Positions 24,201 to 34,262 of a stretch of 64,000 nucleotides of DNA are shown one piece after another. The DNA comes from Amorphophallus konjac. Its lineage: Eukaryota; Streptophyta; Magnoliopsida; Alismatales; Araceae. The stretch is taken from positions 120,938,886-121,002,885 of the forward strand of contig CM040126.1 of the NCBI GenBank assembly GCA_022559845.1. The letters are read 5' to 3'. Each line of letters opens with the position of its first letter. Within the stretch, counting starts at the first letter, position 1. The position numbers and the translations under genes were made by a program. The notes beneath the pieces were generated by a model. It saw nothing but the letters and a program-made list of their open reading frames with translations. It was not told the DNA's origin and searched no databases.

Positions 24201-24711
24201 TTTGTTATTCCTCTTCAGTATTACCATTTTGTTCCTTTATATTTCTTGACCTTGCGAGATCTTTCAATTTTATTCCATTATATCATCATTACTCTTTTAT
24301 TGCATTATCCTTTGTAGCATTTGTAGCATGACATTTTGAAAATGTAATTAAACTGCTAATCACTTATACCTATCTGTTATTTCCTACTGAGCGTTAGCTC
24401 ATAGTTGTTGTTTCCCCCCTTTCCAGGCTTTTCAGGTGACGCGCTTACCGATGGGGAAGGGCAGGAGTGATGTTTTGAGTGTATCAGTTAGTTGTGTTTA
24501 GAGTGTGTTGTGCTTCAGTTATATTATTGTGGTTTAGAGTTGTTATCCCAGTTGTATTGAGTTGATTTGAGGATTATGTACCAGTTATGTTTTGTTTAAT
24601 GGTCAATAAGTTATTTCCATTTCTTAGCATTTGTATATATTTAGATTAGTTCTCTCTCTTTCCAGCTCGTTTCTAACTGTACGTCCCGATATTCCGCGTC
24701 GGGGCGTGACA
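21203..24711 (+). repeat. 3' LTR of chromovirus, with internal duplication
   Basis: 3509 bp, 781 bp longer than the 5' LTR. The excess is an 803-bp tandem duplication (21364-22166 and 22167-22969), partly offset by small losses: one 10-bp CT repeat unit and about 14 bp at a GTCGAC palindrome. Same ends as the 5' LTR. Followed by TCAAA. Confidence 0.95.
21364..22969 (+). repeat. 803-bp tandem duplication inside 3' LTR
   Basis: Copy A starts TTAGGTAAAAGATC at 21364 and copy B at 22167; both end AATTTTTAG (22166 and 22969). TTAG at both junctions suggests microhomology. Both copies share bases that differ from the 5' LTR (GCGCC for GCACC, TATAGAAA for TATATAAA, GACGTAGG for GAGGTAGG), so the duplication arose after the 3' LTR had diverged. 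Confidence 0.93.
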
Positions 24712-24716
24712 TCAAA
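24712..24716. repeat. Right target-site duplication of chromovirus (TCAAA)
   Basis: Matches 13672-13676 exactly. Confidence 0.95.
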
Positions 24717-25350
24717 GGCCGCTTAGGAAAATGGGCAGTAATGTTCATGGAGTTTGACATCTCCTATGTACCGTAGAAAGCTGTTAAAGGCCAGGCCATC
24801 ACAGATTTCTTTGCTGCGCACCGAACACCAGAAGACTGTCCGCTGGAGACAGAACTCCTTGAAGATGAAACCCTGGAGGCGGACCAAGTGCAACACACTT
24901 TGTGGCAGTTGTATTTTGATGGTGCATCCAAAATTGTTACTCCGGTAATTGGATCAGCTAGAGTCAGAGCCGACGTAGGCATAGTCCTGAAGTCTTCCGA
25001 AGGGGAAGTCATATATACCTCCTGCTCAATAAACAAGCCTTGCACGAATAACGAAATAGAGTACGAAGCCTTGGTTATCGAGCTACAAATTGCTTTGTCT
25101 ATGGAGATTCGAATGCTTGAGGCGTTTGGGGATTCCATGCTAGTTTTAAAACAAGTGGGAGGGGAGTTTGATGTGCGGAAGTAGGAACTTCTCCCTTATC
25201 ACCAACTGGCGTTGCGCCTGATGGTGAAATTCTACTTCGTTAAAGTGGAGCATATCAATCGAGGATAGAATGCCTAGGCAGATGCCCTCGCAAAGCTGGC
25301 TAGTTCCTTATCTATCCTGCCGGACACAAGCCTGAATATAAACGTCATCA
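24717..25350 (+). pseudogene. RNase H end and archaeal-type RNase H of old Tat element
   Basis: The RNase H region resumes right after the chromovirus with GKWAVMFMEFDISYVP, a TAG, then KAVKGQAITDFFA. From 24888 follows the second, archaeal-type RNase H: LYFDGASK (first Asp), NEIEYEALVIELQIAL (Glu) and GDSMLVLKQVGGEFDVRK (second Asp), ending at a TAG at 25182. The tail containing the last Asp (DALAKLAS-like, about 25280) is present after another stop. Two RNase H domains in tandem are a hallmark of the Tat lineage. Confidence 0.82.
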
Positions 25351-25370
25351 ATAGACGTCAGGTCCCCAGC

Positions 25371-26741
25371 ATGACAGAGGTCCTATCCAATGAAGAAGAA
25401 AACGAAGTGGCGACTGTGGAAGAAGTCCAACTGCCTGATTGGCGAGAGCACCTCCTACGTTGGTTCCAGCACCAACAGCTCCCGAAAGTGAAAGAGCAGA
25501 GAATGAAATTCATCAGAATCAAAGACTCCTACGAGTTAAGGAATGAAACTTTATTCCAAATAATGGCAGATGCCCAAAAGAAGATTCTACTTCGTTGCCT
25601 GTCTACAGAAGAAGCATGGCAGTTGATGAAAGAAGTTCATGCCAGGTCAGTTGGGGCTCCCCATGCTGGTCTGAAAATGAAGATTGAAATAAAGAAATTG
25701 GGCTACTATTAGCCCACTATATTTGATGACTACTGCAAGTTTGCCAAGTCATGTCAGAAATGCCAAGAGCATGCCACCATGCAAAGGAGGCCTCCAGTGC
25801 TATTACACCCCACTATCCCAAGTTGGCCGTTTGCCCAATGGGGCACGGATGTAGTGGGACCTTTGCCAGCATCTTCATTAAGGTGAAAGTATATTCTAGC
25901 AGCCATAGACTACTTCTCTAGATGGGCAGAGGTGGTGGCACTAAGAGAAGTGATAGGGGAGCTGGTCGCCAGGTTCTTCCGTCAGAACATAATATTATGG
26001 TTCGGGGTCCCTATCCGAATCATTTCTGACAACGGCAGCCATTTCAGAAATCAGAAGATCTACAGGTTAGCTGATAAGTATAAAATTGATTGGAGGACAT
26101 CATCCCCCTACAATCCACAGGCCAATGGGCTCGCGGAGGCATTCAATAATACTCTCTGCACCTTGTTAGCCATGACTGTCAACTCTAGCAAGAGAGATTG
26201 GGAAGAGAAGATGTACGAAGCACTGTGGGCTTATCGTACAGTCTATAAAACTCCAACTGGTTGTTCACCATTCTCCCTGGTATACGGGTCAGAGGCAGTG
26301 GTTCTGATAGAGATGGAAGTGCCGTCACTGAGAGTCGCTATACAATACGGCTTGACGAACGGCAAACAGACGAATATAGAAAGAAGATTAGAAGAGCTCA
26401 CTGAGCTTTAAGGAAGACGCCTCCGAGCGCAACAAAACATTCAACTATACCAAGCTCGCATGGCCCGTGCTTTCGACAAGCTGGTCAAAGGGTGAGAACT
26501 CAAGAAAGGCGACCTACTGATGGTCAAAAGAAGAGAAGTAATGGCCTCCAACCCCAAAGGGAAGTTGGTTGAAAATTGGGTTGGACCATATGTTGTCCAC
26601 CGAGTATATGAAGGTGGTGCTTACGTTCTCGTAGACCACAAGGGGGTAGTGCAATTCTCCCCGCTCAATGGGAAACATTTGAAGCTATATCATTCAGCCC
26701 TACCGGCGTTCGAAGAATGTCCGAAATCTACCTTGGTCTAG
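25371..26741 (+). pseudogene. Integrase of old Tat element, broken
   Basis: The N-terminal zinc module (histidine in EVHARSVGAPHAG near 25640, CQKCQEH near 25755) follows a TAG at 25710. The catalytic core keeps all three acidic positions, in GTDVVGP (about 25845), SDNGSHF (about 26028) and GLAEAFN (about 26130), and the YRTVYKTPTGCSPFSLVYG block. Stops lie at about 25884 and 26409. The C-terminal part (26520-26741) has a GPYVVHRVYEGGAYVL module. The enzyme would join element cDNA into the genome; this copy cannot. Confidence 0.82.
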
Positions 26742-26897
26742 TGGCACTCCGCCCTGGCCGAGCTCTCCAAAAATACCAACTCAGCTTGGATCGATTCCGA
26801 GGCCGTTCGCTCTCAATTGTAGAAGCCTCCCCAGTGCGTACTAATCCCAGGGCTCCTTGAGAACCCCACTTAGTCCCACTGGACTACCATTATACAC
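26742..26897 (+). other. Start of 3' untranslated zone of old Tat element
   Basis: About 150 bp after the integrase frame, with no repeat or ORF. It leads straight into the 128-bp array. Confidence 0.5.
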
Positions 26898-27793
26898 ATC
26901 ATCACCATGTTGGACTTTACGTCCGCACCGGTGCATAAACCATTTTCTTTGTGCTGGCGTTATCCCCACGCCTGTGAATACATAATTTTTGGTGCAAGGC
27001 TCTATGCCCTATCCGATATCTACACATCATCACCATGTTGGACCTTACGTCTGCACCGGTGCATAAACCATTTCCTTTGCGCTGGCGTTATCCCCAGGCC
27101 TACGAATACATAGTTTTCAGTGCAAGGCTTTATGCCCTAGCCGATATCCACACATCATCACCATGTTGGACCTTACGTCCGCATCGGTGCATAAACGAGT
27201 TCCTTTGCACTGGCGTTATCCCCACACCTGTGAATGCATAGTTTTCGGCGCAAGGCTTTATGCCCTAGCTGATATCCATACATCATCACAATGTTGGACC
27301 TTACATCCGCACCGGTGCATAAACCATTTCCTTTGCGCTGGCGTTATCCCTACGCCTGCGAATACACAGTTTTCGGCACAAGGCTTTATGCCCTAGCCGA
27401 TATCCACACATCATCACCATGTTGGACCTTACGTCCGCATCGGTGCATAAACCGTTTTCTTTGCGCTGGCGTTATCCCCACACCTGCAAATACACAATGT
27501 CGGCGCAAGGCTTTATGCCCTAGCTGATATCCACACATTATCACCATGTTGGAGCTTACGTCCACACCAGGGCATAAACCATTTCCTTTGCACTGGCGTT
27601 GTCCCCACGCCTGCGAATACACAGTTTCGACAGAAGGCTTTATGCCCTAGCCGATATCTACGCATCATCACCGTGCAGGACCTTACGTCCGCATCGATGC
27701 ATAAACCATTTCCATTGCATTGGCATTAACTTCTTGCCAATGAATAAACCTTCTTCCGGCATAAGGCTTCGTGCCCTAGCCGACAACTATATG
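26898..27793 (+). repeat. 128-bp tandem repeat, seven copies
   Basis: CATCATCACCATGTTGGA recurs at 26898, 27026, 27154, 27282, 27410, 27538 and, diverged, 27666: exactly 128 bp each time. Every unit holds GACCTTACGTCCGCACCGG, TGCATAAACC, TTTGCGCTGGCGTTATCC and TATGCCCTAGCCGATATCC. Several contain the palindrome GCACCGGTGC. Open frames of about 70 codons repeat with the array and are not genes. Such arrays are known in the 3' untranslated zone of Tat/Ogre elements. Confidence 0.95.
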
Positions 27794-27888
27794 TTGTTAC
27801 TATACAAGCGAACCAAACAATCAAGATCGAGCCCCATACGCCGGCCTGATATTTCCATTAAAAAAAGAGAAAAAAAAGGAGAAAAAAG

Positions 27889-28104
27889 GGGCTTAAAATA
27901 GAGGTGCTCCGCCAGTCCTGTTCAGACATTCTAGACATAGCAAAAATGGCTATAACCCGGTTGCGGTGAAAACCTGAAAGGGCGCTACAGGCAAAATTGG
28001 GTACCCCGCCATGTGAAAACTCGAAAGGGCACGTGGGCAAAAGCAAGAGGGGGCTAGCCCCGGTGAAAACCCGAAAGGGCACTTGGGTTAGTAATGTGGT
28101 AATC
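27889..28104 (+). repeat. Spacer module, copy 1 (GTGAAAACC-GAAAGGGC hairpins)
   Basis: About 215 bp, repeated at 29707-29914. It starts GCTTAAAATAGAGGTGC and carries three copies of GTGAAAAC(C/T)(C/T)GAAAGGGC. Each holds potential short stems closed by GAAA loops (GGT-GAAA-ACC and CCC-GAAA-GGG), the GNRA class in RNA. It separates the 128-bp and 123-bp arrays. Confidence 0.8.
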
Positions 28105-28189
28105 AAAGTTCCTCTTCACCTTCATCCCTATGAAACTCCGGATAGGACGTTCATCACTAGTCCCACTAGAGATCTACTTCTCTCAAAAT

Positions 28190-29620
28190 CACCGACTCGG
28201 ACCTTTCGTCCGTGTCGATGACTAAACCTATCTTTTGCTTTGGCATTTATCCAATGACCAATGAATAAACCAACGCTGATTCTTGTCATCATCGGCAGGA
28301 TCAGTCAATGAACCGTTAACCCAGACCTTTCGTCATCGTTAATGACTAAACCTATCTATTGCTTCAGCATTTATCCAATGCCGATGAACAAACCAACGCT
28401 GATTCTTGTCATCATCGGTAAGATCAGTCAATGAACCGTTAACTCGGACCTTTCATCCTCGTTAATGACTAAACCTATCTTTTGCTTCAACATTTATCCA
28501 ATGCCGATGAACAAACCAACGCTGATCCTTGTCATCATCGGCAAGATCAACCAATGAACCGTTAACCCGGACCTTTCGTCCTCGTTAATGACTAAACCTA
28601 TCTTTTGCTTCGGCATTTATCCAATGCCGGTGAACAAACCAATGTTGATTCTTGTCATCATCGGCAGGATCGGTCAATGAACCGTTAACTCAGACCTTTC
28701 ATCCTCGTTAATGACTAAATCTATCTTTTGCTTCGGCATTTATCCAATGTCGATGAATAAACCAACGCTGATTCTTGTCATCATCGGCAGGATCGGTCAA
28801 TGAACCGTTAACCCGAACCTTTCATCCTCGTTAATGACTAAACCTATCTTTTGCTTCGGCATTTATCCAATGCCGATGAATAAACCAACGCTGATTCTTG
28901 TCATCATCGGCAAGATCGGTCAATGAACCGTTAACCCGGACCTTTCATCCTCGTTAATGACTAAACCTATCTTTTGCTTCGGCATTTATCCAATGCCGAT
29001 GAACAAACCAACGTTGATTCTTATCATCATCGGCAGGATCGGTCAATGAACCGTTAACCCGGACCTTTCGTCCTCATTAATGACTAAACATATCTTTTGC
29101 TTTGGCATTTATCCAATGCCAATGAACAAACCAACGATGATCCTTGTCATCATCGGCAAGATCAGCCAATGAACCGTTAACACGGACCTTTCGTCCTCGT
29201 GAATGACTAAACTTATCTTTTGCTTCGACATTTATCCAATGCTGATGAACAAACCAACGCTGATTCTTGTCATAATCGACAGGATCGGTCAATGAATCGT
29301 TAACCCGGACCTTTCGTCCTTATTAATGACTAAACCTATCTTTTGCTTCGACATTTATCCAATGCCGATGAACAAACCAACAATGATCCTTGTCATCATC
29401 GGCAAGATCAGCCAATGAACCGTTAACATGGACCTTTCATCCTCGTAAATGACTAAACCTATCTTTACTTCGGCATTCATCCAATGTCGATGAACAAACC
29501 AGCGTTGATTCTTGTCTCCATCAATGAACCGTTAACCCAGACCTTTCATCCTCGTTTATGAATAAACCCATCTTTGCTTCGACATTTGGCCAATGCCGAC
29601 GGACAAACCCCCGTTGGCCT
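28190..29620 (+). repeat. 123-bp tandem repeat, about eleven copies
   Basis: AACCGTTAAC (once AATCGTTAAC) recurs at 28311, 28434, 28557, 28680, 28803, 28926, 29049, 29172, 29295 and 29418, exactly 123 bp each, then at 29527 in a shortened unit. Each unit has GACCTTTCGTCCTCGTTAAT, CTAAACCTATCTTTTGCTTC, GGCATTTATCCAATGCC and TTGTCATCATCGGCA. The order of these blocks matches the 128-bp unit (GACCTTACGTCC, ATAAACC, CTTTGC, TTATCC), so both arrays have one ancestor. Confidence 0.95.
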
Positions 29621-29706
29621 CAACGTCAATTGTACAAATCGACTTATTGCCAAAAGCCTTGACAAAAGCAGGCGGTTATGTTTCAAAATAAAAAATGATG
29701 ATATGA

Positions 29707-29914
29707 GGCTTAAAATGGAGGTGCCTCGCCAGACTTATCTGGATATTCTGGATAAGGGCAAAAATGGCTATAACCTGGTTGCGGTGAAAACCTGAAAGGG
29801 CGCTGTAGGCAAAATTGGGTACCCTACCACATGAAAACCCAAAAGGGCACGTGGGCAAAAGCAAGAGGGGGCTGACCTCGGTGAAAACCTGAAAGGGCGC
29901 TTAAGTCAGTAATG
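29707..29914 (+). repeat. Spacer module, copy 2
   Basis: A second copy of the 27889-28104 module, clearly similar along its length, with the same three hairpin-forming segments. CCTGAAAGGG and GGTGAAAACC are kept; the middle segment is changed to CCCAAAAGGG. Confidence 0.8.
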
Positions 29915-29989
29915 TGGTTCAAAAAAAATACTGTTGCTACCTCATTTACCATTCATGTCCCACAGGAATCCTTGTGTGTGAAGAGACAC

Positions 29990-30370
29990 ACCACGTCCCA
30001 TCGGTAAAAGCCTTATGCCTATGCTACAACAAACCTCTTTTTTTGGCATCTAACCCATGCCTATGAATAAACTTACCTCGATTTTCATCACCATCGGCGA
30101 AATCAATGAACAAACCATCGACCCAGACCTTTCTTCCACATCGATCAACAACCCTCTTTGCTTCGACATTTAACCCATGCCGATGAATAAACCTACCGTC
30201 AGTTTTTCGTCATCATCGGCGAAATTGATCAACAAACCATCGGCTCGGACTGTTCGTCCCTATCGAGAAATAAACTCACTCCTTGTCTTTGGCACTTAAG
30301 CCCACGAACAAGTGTGTCATTTGCAAACCTCGTCACCATCGGTGAGGTTAGTGAACAAACTATTGGCTTT
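29990..30370 (+). repeat. Third, decayed array of the same unit, about three copies
   Basis: Pieces such as CATTTAACCCATGCCGATGA, ATAAACCTACC, CATCATCGGCGAAAT and GACC.TTC.TCC recur about every 120 bp but are too diverged for an exact period. This is the same ancestral unit as the two arrays upstream. Confidence 0.65.
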
Positions 30371-30737
30371 ACCCTCTGGCCCTGTCGGCCCATAAATCCC
30401 CTTTATCCTCCAGCTCTCACCCATGCTAACCCAAATTTGGTCTCGGGAGAAGTTGCACCGCGGTGGAGTGAACCCCTCATACCTTCCCTGAAGGCGTGAG
30501 CGCTCTCCTACTCTAGCAGCTAATATACCCCGGGCTAGATAAATCGGTGACACACCTGTGTCTAGATTGGCAAAAAAAAAGAAAGAAAGAAAGAAAGGAA
30601 GGAAAGCTGCAGCTCAACGGCGGATATGCATAGTAAATGATGTTGAAATTTCATTGGCATAAAGAAAAGGGTACATAGTACTCGGGGCATCCCCCGGTAT
30701 ACATGAAGATTCATAAAAAGGGGGAAAAACAAAGGAA
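30371..30737 (+). other. Spacer after the arrays, with (GAAA)n microsatellite
   Basis: No gene on either strand. A9 followed by (GAAA)n and (GGAA)n purine repeats lies at 30572-30605. Just right of it, on the minus strand, is the 3' end of the PMD-type gene (stop at 30738). Confidence 0.7.
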
Positions 30738-31012
30738 CTACTGCAATGAGCGACGGAAGATGTCCTCGAACTCCAAAATCACCAGAGAGGGGTGGCGAAT
30801 CAATTCTTGTAGATGGGATTCTTCAGCCCGCAGTCGCATCAGTTTCTCCTCAAGCGACGCGGCTTGCCCTTCTGCCAGCTCTGCCTCTTCTATATTCTTG
30901 ACTTGCAGCTGCTCAGTTGACTCGAATTCTACTTTGGCACGAGTGAGTTCGGTACGTAGTTCAGCTATCCGAGTCTTCAAGGAAGTGTGGTGTTGAGTGG
31001 AATCGTCGGCTG
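30738..31012 (-). pseudogene. PMD-like gene, end of last exon (coiled coil)
   Basis: About 90 codons of heptad-rich sequence (RIAELRTELTRAKVEFEST, then EEAELAEGQAASLEEKLMRL) ending at a stop at 30738. The frame at codon 31010-31008 is in phase with codon start 42137 on the other side of the young Tat element, so these residues continue the exon at 42132-43028. The target duplication GGCTG (CAGCC on this strand) lies inside the codons. Confidence 0.75.
31008..31012. repeat. Left target-site duplication of young Tat (GGCTG)
   Basis: Identical to 42132-42136. Confidence 0.95.
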
Positions 31013-31799
31013 TGGAGAGGGGGATTTCCGTAGCCCACCACAAAGGCAGCCCAACAAGACCCACGCGGTCCAACTAGGCAAGCCCGCCCGAGTGATAGCC
31101 CGCTGGGCCCACTCAGGGAAGAAAAGCCCAATAAATAAAGACTCGAGGAACCAACTCTCCCCGGCGGCCTTCAAGGCTCGGAGGGCCCGAGACAGCGGTC
31201 AGGTCCCAAGGAAGGTCCGGTCTAAAAGCCCTCTCCTCACCCGAGAGAGACAGGCTCCAGCCGACCTATCCGACCCCACCCTCGCCGGGCCATGCCTATC
31301 GCTCGGACATGAGCTAGCATCCCCGAGGCTCGGTAAGACCGGTTGATTATCTGCAGGTGCGGCCGTTCAGAGTCCTCCGCCAGCGGGAGAGTCATGGGAG
31401 CTGCCGGACTCCAAGGGGATAACGTCCCCACGATCAGGCCATGAAAGCCCCCGCTGAAGACGTAACTCCCGCCGGGAAGCCCTCAGCTCACCGGACTCTT
31501 AAAAGGCGACGCACTATTTAAGCAAGGGATATCCTCCGGAAGATGGTAAGATGAACTAGGCATTCACATACCCTAAGCTCCTGAGCACGATTCGCTTCAC
31601 CCTTTGGTGGAGAGGATTCTCGCGCATCAGCTCTCTCCTCCCCCATTATCGCTTCCACCATCGCTCTACTGACTTAGCCATCGGAGGGTTTGCCCCAGGG
31701 AGATCCCCTGGGCCCTCTGACACGTTTCCCTCTCTTGCAGATTCATCTTCTGGTGATCCACAGCCCGCTCAGGACCCAGCGCGAGATTCCGCCTCTTCA
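31013..31799 (+). repeat. 5' LTR of young Tat
   Basis: 787 bp, TGGAGAGGGGGATTTCC to GATTCCGCCTCTTCA. A TATA-like ACTATTTAAGCAAGG lies at about 31522-31534. Confidence 0.95.
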
Positions 31800-31801
31800 T
31801 C

Positions 31802-31818
31802 TGGCGCCGTCTGTGGGA
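31802..31818 (+). promoter_or_regulatory. Primer-binding site of young Tat
   Basis: TGGCGCCGTCTGTGGGA, two bases after the LTR, is the type seen in Tat-lineage elements. The exact tRNA is not assigned here. Confidence 0.75.
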
Positions 31819-31836
31819 AACGCACGAAGAGTCAAG

Positions 31837-34262
31837 ATGGTAAGAAAAAGCTCAGGGAGGAGATCCGCCGGCGGGGCAGGTAAGGCTGTGGCGGCGGCGG
31901 GAGGCGCCCCCTCTAGGGTCTCACAGAGCCCCCCCTCCAACGCCAGCGTCCCCACCAACGGGCCACCACCCCCCCCGGCGGAGACAGGGGCACCCCTCGA
32001 CGGCGGCGCCAACGCCTTCCAGGCCCTCAACGAAAAGATGGACGTCCTCGTGGAGCTCATGAGGGCCCAGGCGGCCCGGGACGCGAGGTCCCGCGCCCCG
32101 TCAGGAAGTCCCCCTCGAAGGAGTGCAACGCAGCACACCGCCGGAGGCCGCTTCACCCTCCGCGGCCGACAGCTCCTCCGCAACGACGTCGGAGGACCCT
32201 CGCAAGCTCCGCCTGCGGAGCAAGAGGCTTCCTCCACGCCGAGGAGAGGGAAGCAGGGGGCGAGGCCGCCGCGCCCGGGCACCAGTGCTCCGGGAGATCG
32301 CCACGACGCCCCCCCCAGCCCCACGGCGCGGCCACAGCCGGAACTGTCTCTCCGGCTACGAGATTTTGAAAGACGGTTCGCAGAGCAAGAGCGCGCTCTC
32401 CGCGCCCTGCAGAAGACCTCTTTCCCGGAGGACGAGGAGAAATCCCCTTTCTCCGAGTACATCTTGAAGGCAGAGGTCTCTCCTAGAGCCTCCATCCCAA
32501 CCTTCAAGCTCTACGACGGCCAGGGCGACCCAGCCGACCACTACGATAGCTTCGACGCCCTGGTGACCCTGCATGGAACGCCGGATCCCATCAAATGCCG
32601 AGCCTTCGCGGCCACCCTGGTCCAAGGCGCTCAGGCATGGTTCCGGGCCCTCGCCCCGGGGTCCATTCGAGACTTCAGGCAATTCGGGCGAATTTTCAAG
32701 GAGAGCTTCGCCGGTAGCGCCCCCCCAAGGTCAGTAGCGGGGCTCCTGGCTCTCAAACAAGCGCAAGGGGAGAGGCTCCGGACTTATGTCCACCGATTTA
32801 AATCGGAAGCCCTTAGGATCCCCCGCCTGGATGTGGCCTCAGCCACAACCGCACTGACCGGGGGCACCCGGGACGAGAATCTCCGCCGCGAGCTTGTCCT
32901 CCACCCTCCCTCGACCCTCGCCGAGCTAGTGACTCTGGCACTGCGCCACGCCGAGTGCGAAGAAGTACTCAGCGCCTGCCGAGACGCAACCGGCTCGGGT
33001 CGGGAGGGGGACAAAAAGCGGACCTCCGAGCCAAACCCCGGCTCGAGTAAGAAGCGCGATCGAGAAGGAGAGCGCAAGAGAAAGTACGAGCGGTATACCC
33101 CCTTGACCGCACCAGTCTACGAGATCTATGAAGACATCAAAGACTCGGGACTTCTCCGCCAGCCCGAGCCAATGAGGTCGAAGAACCGCAAGCGGGACAG
33201 GCATTGCCTGTTCCACGGCGACCACGGGCACCACACCGGAGACTGCCATCAGCTCCAGGACGAGATCGAGCGCCTCATCCGTCTGGGGCATCTAGCCCGG
33301 TTCACGACCGGGCACAAAGAAGACCGAGACGCCGCAGAGGAGATCGACAACGCCCCCCGAGGGGTCCACATCAACGTCATCTCCGGAGGGGCGGCATCGG
33401 GCGGCGACACCAGCCGAGGAAGGAAACGTCATGCCGAGCGGGCCAGCCAAGCCTTAGAGCCTCCCAGAGGTCCGCCGATGGAGCCCCAGGTCATAGTCTT
33501 CTCCGACCAAGACCTGGAAGGGCTGAGCACCCCGCATGACGATGCCCTCGTTATCTCGGCCACGATAAATCACTGTAATGTAGACAGGATTTTGATTGAT
33601 AATGGGAGCGCCCCCGATGTATTATCTTATGACTGTTTTCTCAAGATGGGGGAAGACCCATCCAAGCTCCGCCCGATCCGAACACCCCTTAGCGGGTTTA
33701 ATGGCCTGGCCACCTACCCCGAGGGAGCCCTAAGCCTGCCGGTCACTATCGGCACCCCACCCAAAACCGTTACGGTCTTAGTGGACTTCATAGTGATTAA
33801 AGGTATGATAGCGTACAACGCCATTTTCGGCCGAAAATTTCTCAGCCGAATAAAGGCCGTACCATCTACCTATCACCAAAAAATGAAGTTTCCCACCAAA
33901 AACGGGTTGGGGGAAGTCCGAGGTAACCAGGCCACGGCTAGAAGGTGCTACAATATCTCGGTGGAAGCCTCAAGGCCGGACGGGAAGGATAAGGGCCCCA
34001 GGGGAGTCGAAGGAAAAGCCGTGACCACCGAGCCCGGTGGCGAATTATTAACGGTATTCCTGAACGACGACCCGGCCCTTGGAGTAAGGATCGGTGCCGA
34101 CCTACCACCGAAGGAACAGCAGCAATACAAGGAGTTTCTTTCTGGGTACATCCGGGTCTTCGCTTGGTCCGATGATCAACTCCCTGGTATACCAGAGGAA
34201 ACTGTGATGCACAAGCTTAACCTCGATGCCACCGTGAGACCCGTACAGCAGCGGAGGAGGAA
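31837..34262 (+). pseudogene. gag-protease of young Tat (intact up to a frameshift)
   Basis: The frame is open well upstream into the LTR, but ATG 31837, 18 bases after the PBS, is the likely start. Order: basic, proline-rich N-terminus (residues 1-210); Retrotrans_gag core from about 220 (FKLYDGQGDPADHYDSFD, AQAWFRALAPGSIRDF); zinc-finger-like CLFHGDHGHHTGDC near 456; protease from about 565 with IDNGSAPDVL as active site (DNG in place of DTG, a variant known in Tat elements) and YNAIFGRKFL as the second motif. The frame shifts by one base at about 34262, upstream of RT, most simply a 1-nt deletion. Gag makes the particle and the protease matures the polyprotein. Confidence 0.9.

Larger units (their letters stand above)
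13677..24711 (+). mobile_element. Near-complete Tekay/Del-like chromovirus
   Basis: A full-length Ty3/gypsy element of 11,035 bp with a perfect TCAAA duplication. It has two LTRs (13677-16404 and 21203-24711), an initiator-Met-type PBS (16412), one gag-pol reading frame with a C-terminal chromodomain-like segment (16739-21127) and a polypurine tract (about 21190-21202). Long LTRs, this PBS and the chromodomain fit Tekay/Del. It inserted into the RNase H region of the old Tat element. LTRs differ by roughly 2-2.5% in the part compared, so it is not brand new. The 3' LTR carries an 803-bp internal duplication. Confidence 0.93.

Noticed and set aside
26907..27622. Family of about 70-codon proteins repeated in tandem
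   Set aside because: They recur exactly with the 128-bp array and, since 128 is not a multiple of three, fall in shifting frames. They are a product of the repeat.
28190..29620. CRISPR-like array
   Set aside because: The whole 123-bp unit is repeated with no unique spacers, in a plant retroelement context. It is a plain tandem repeat.
31797..32507. A 236-codon minus-strand frame
   Set aside because: Shadow of the gag N-terminus of the young Tat element in GC-rich DNA; no domain.
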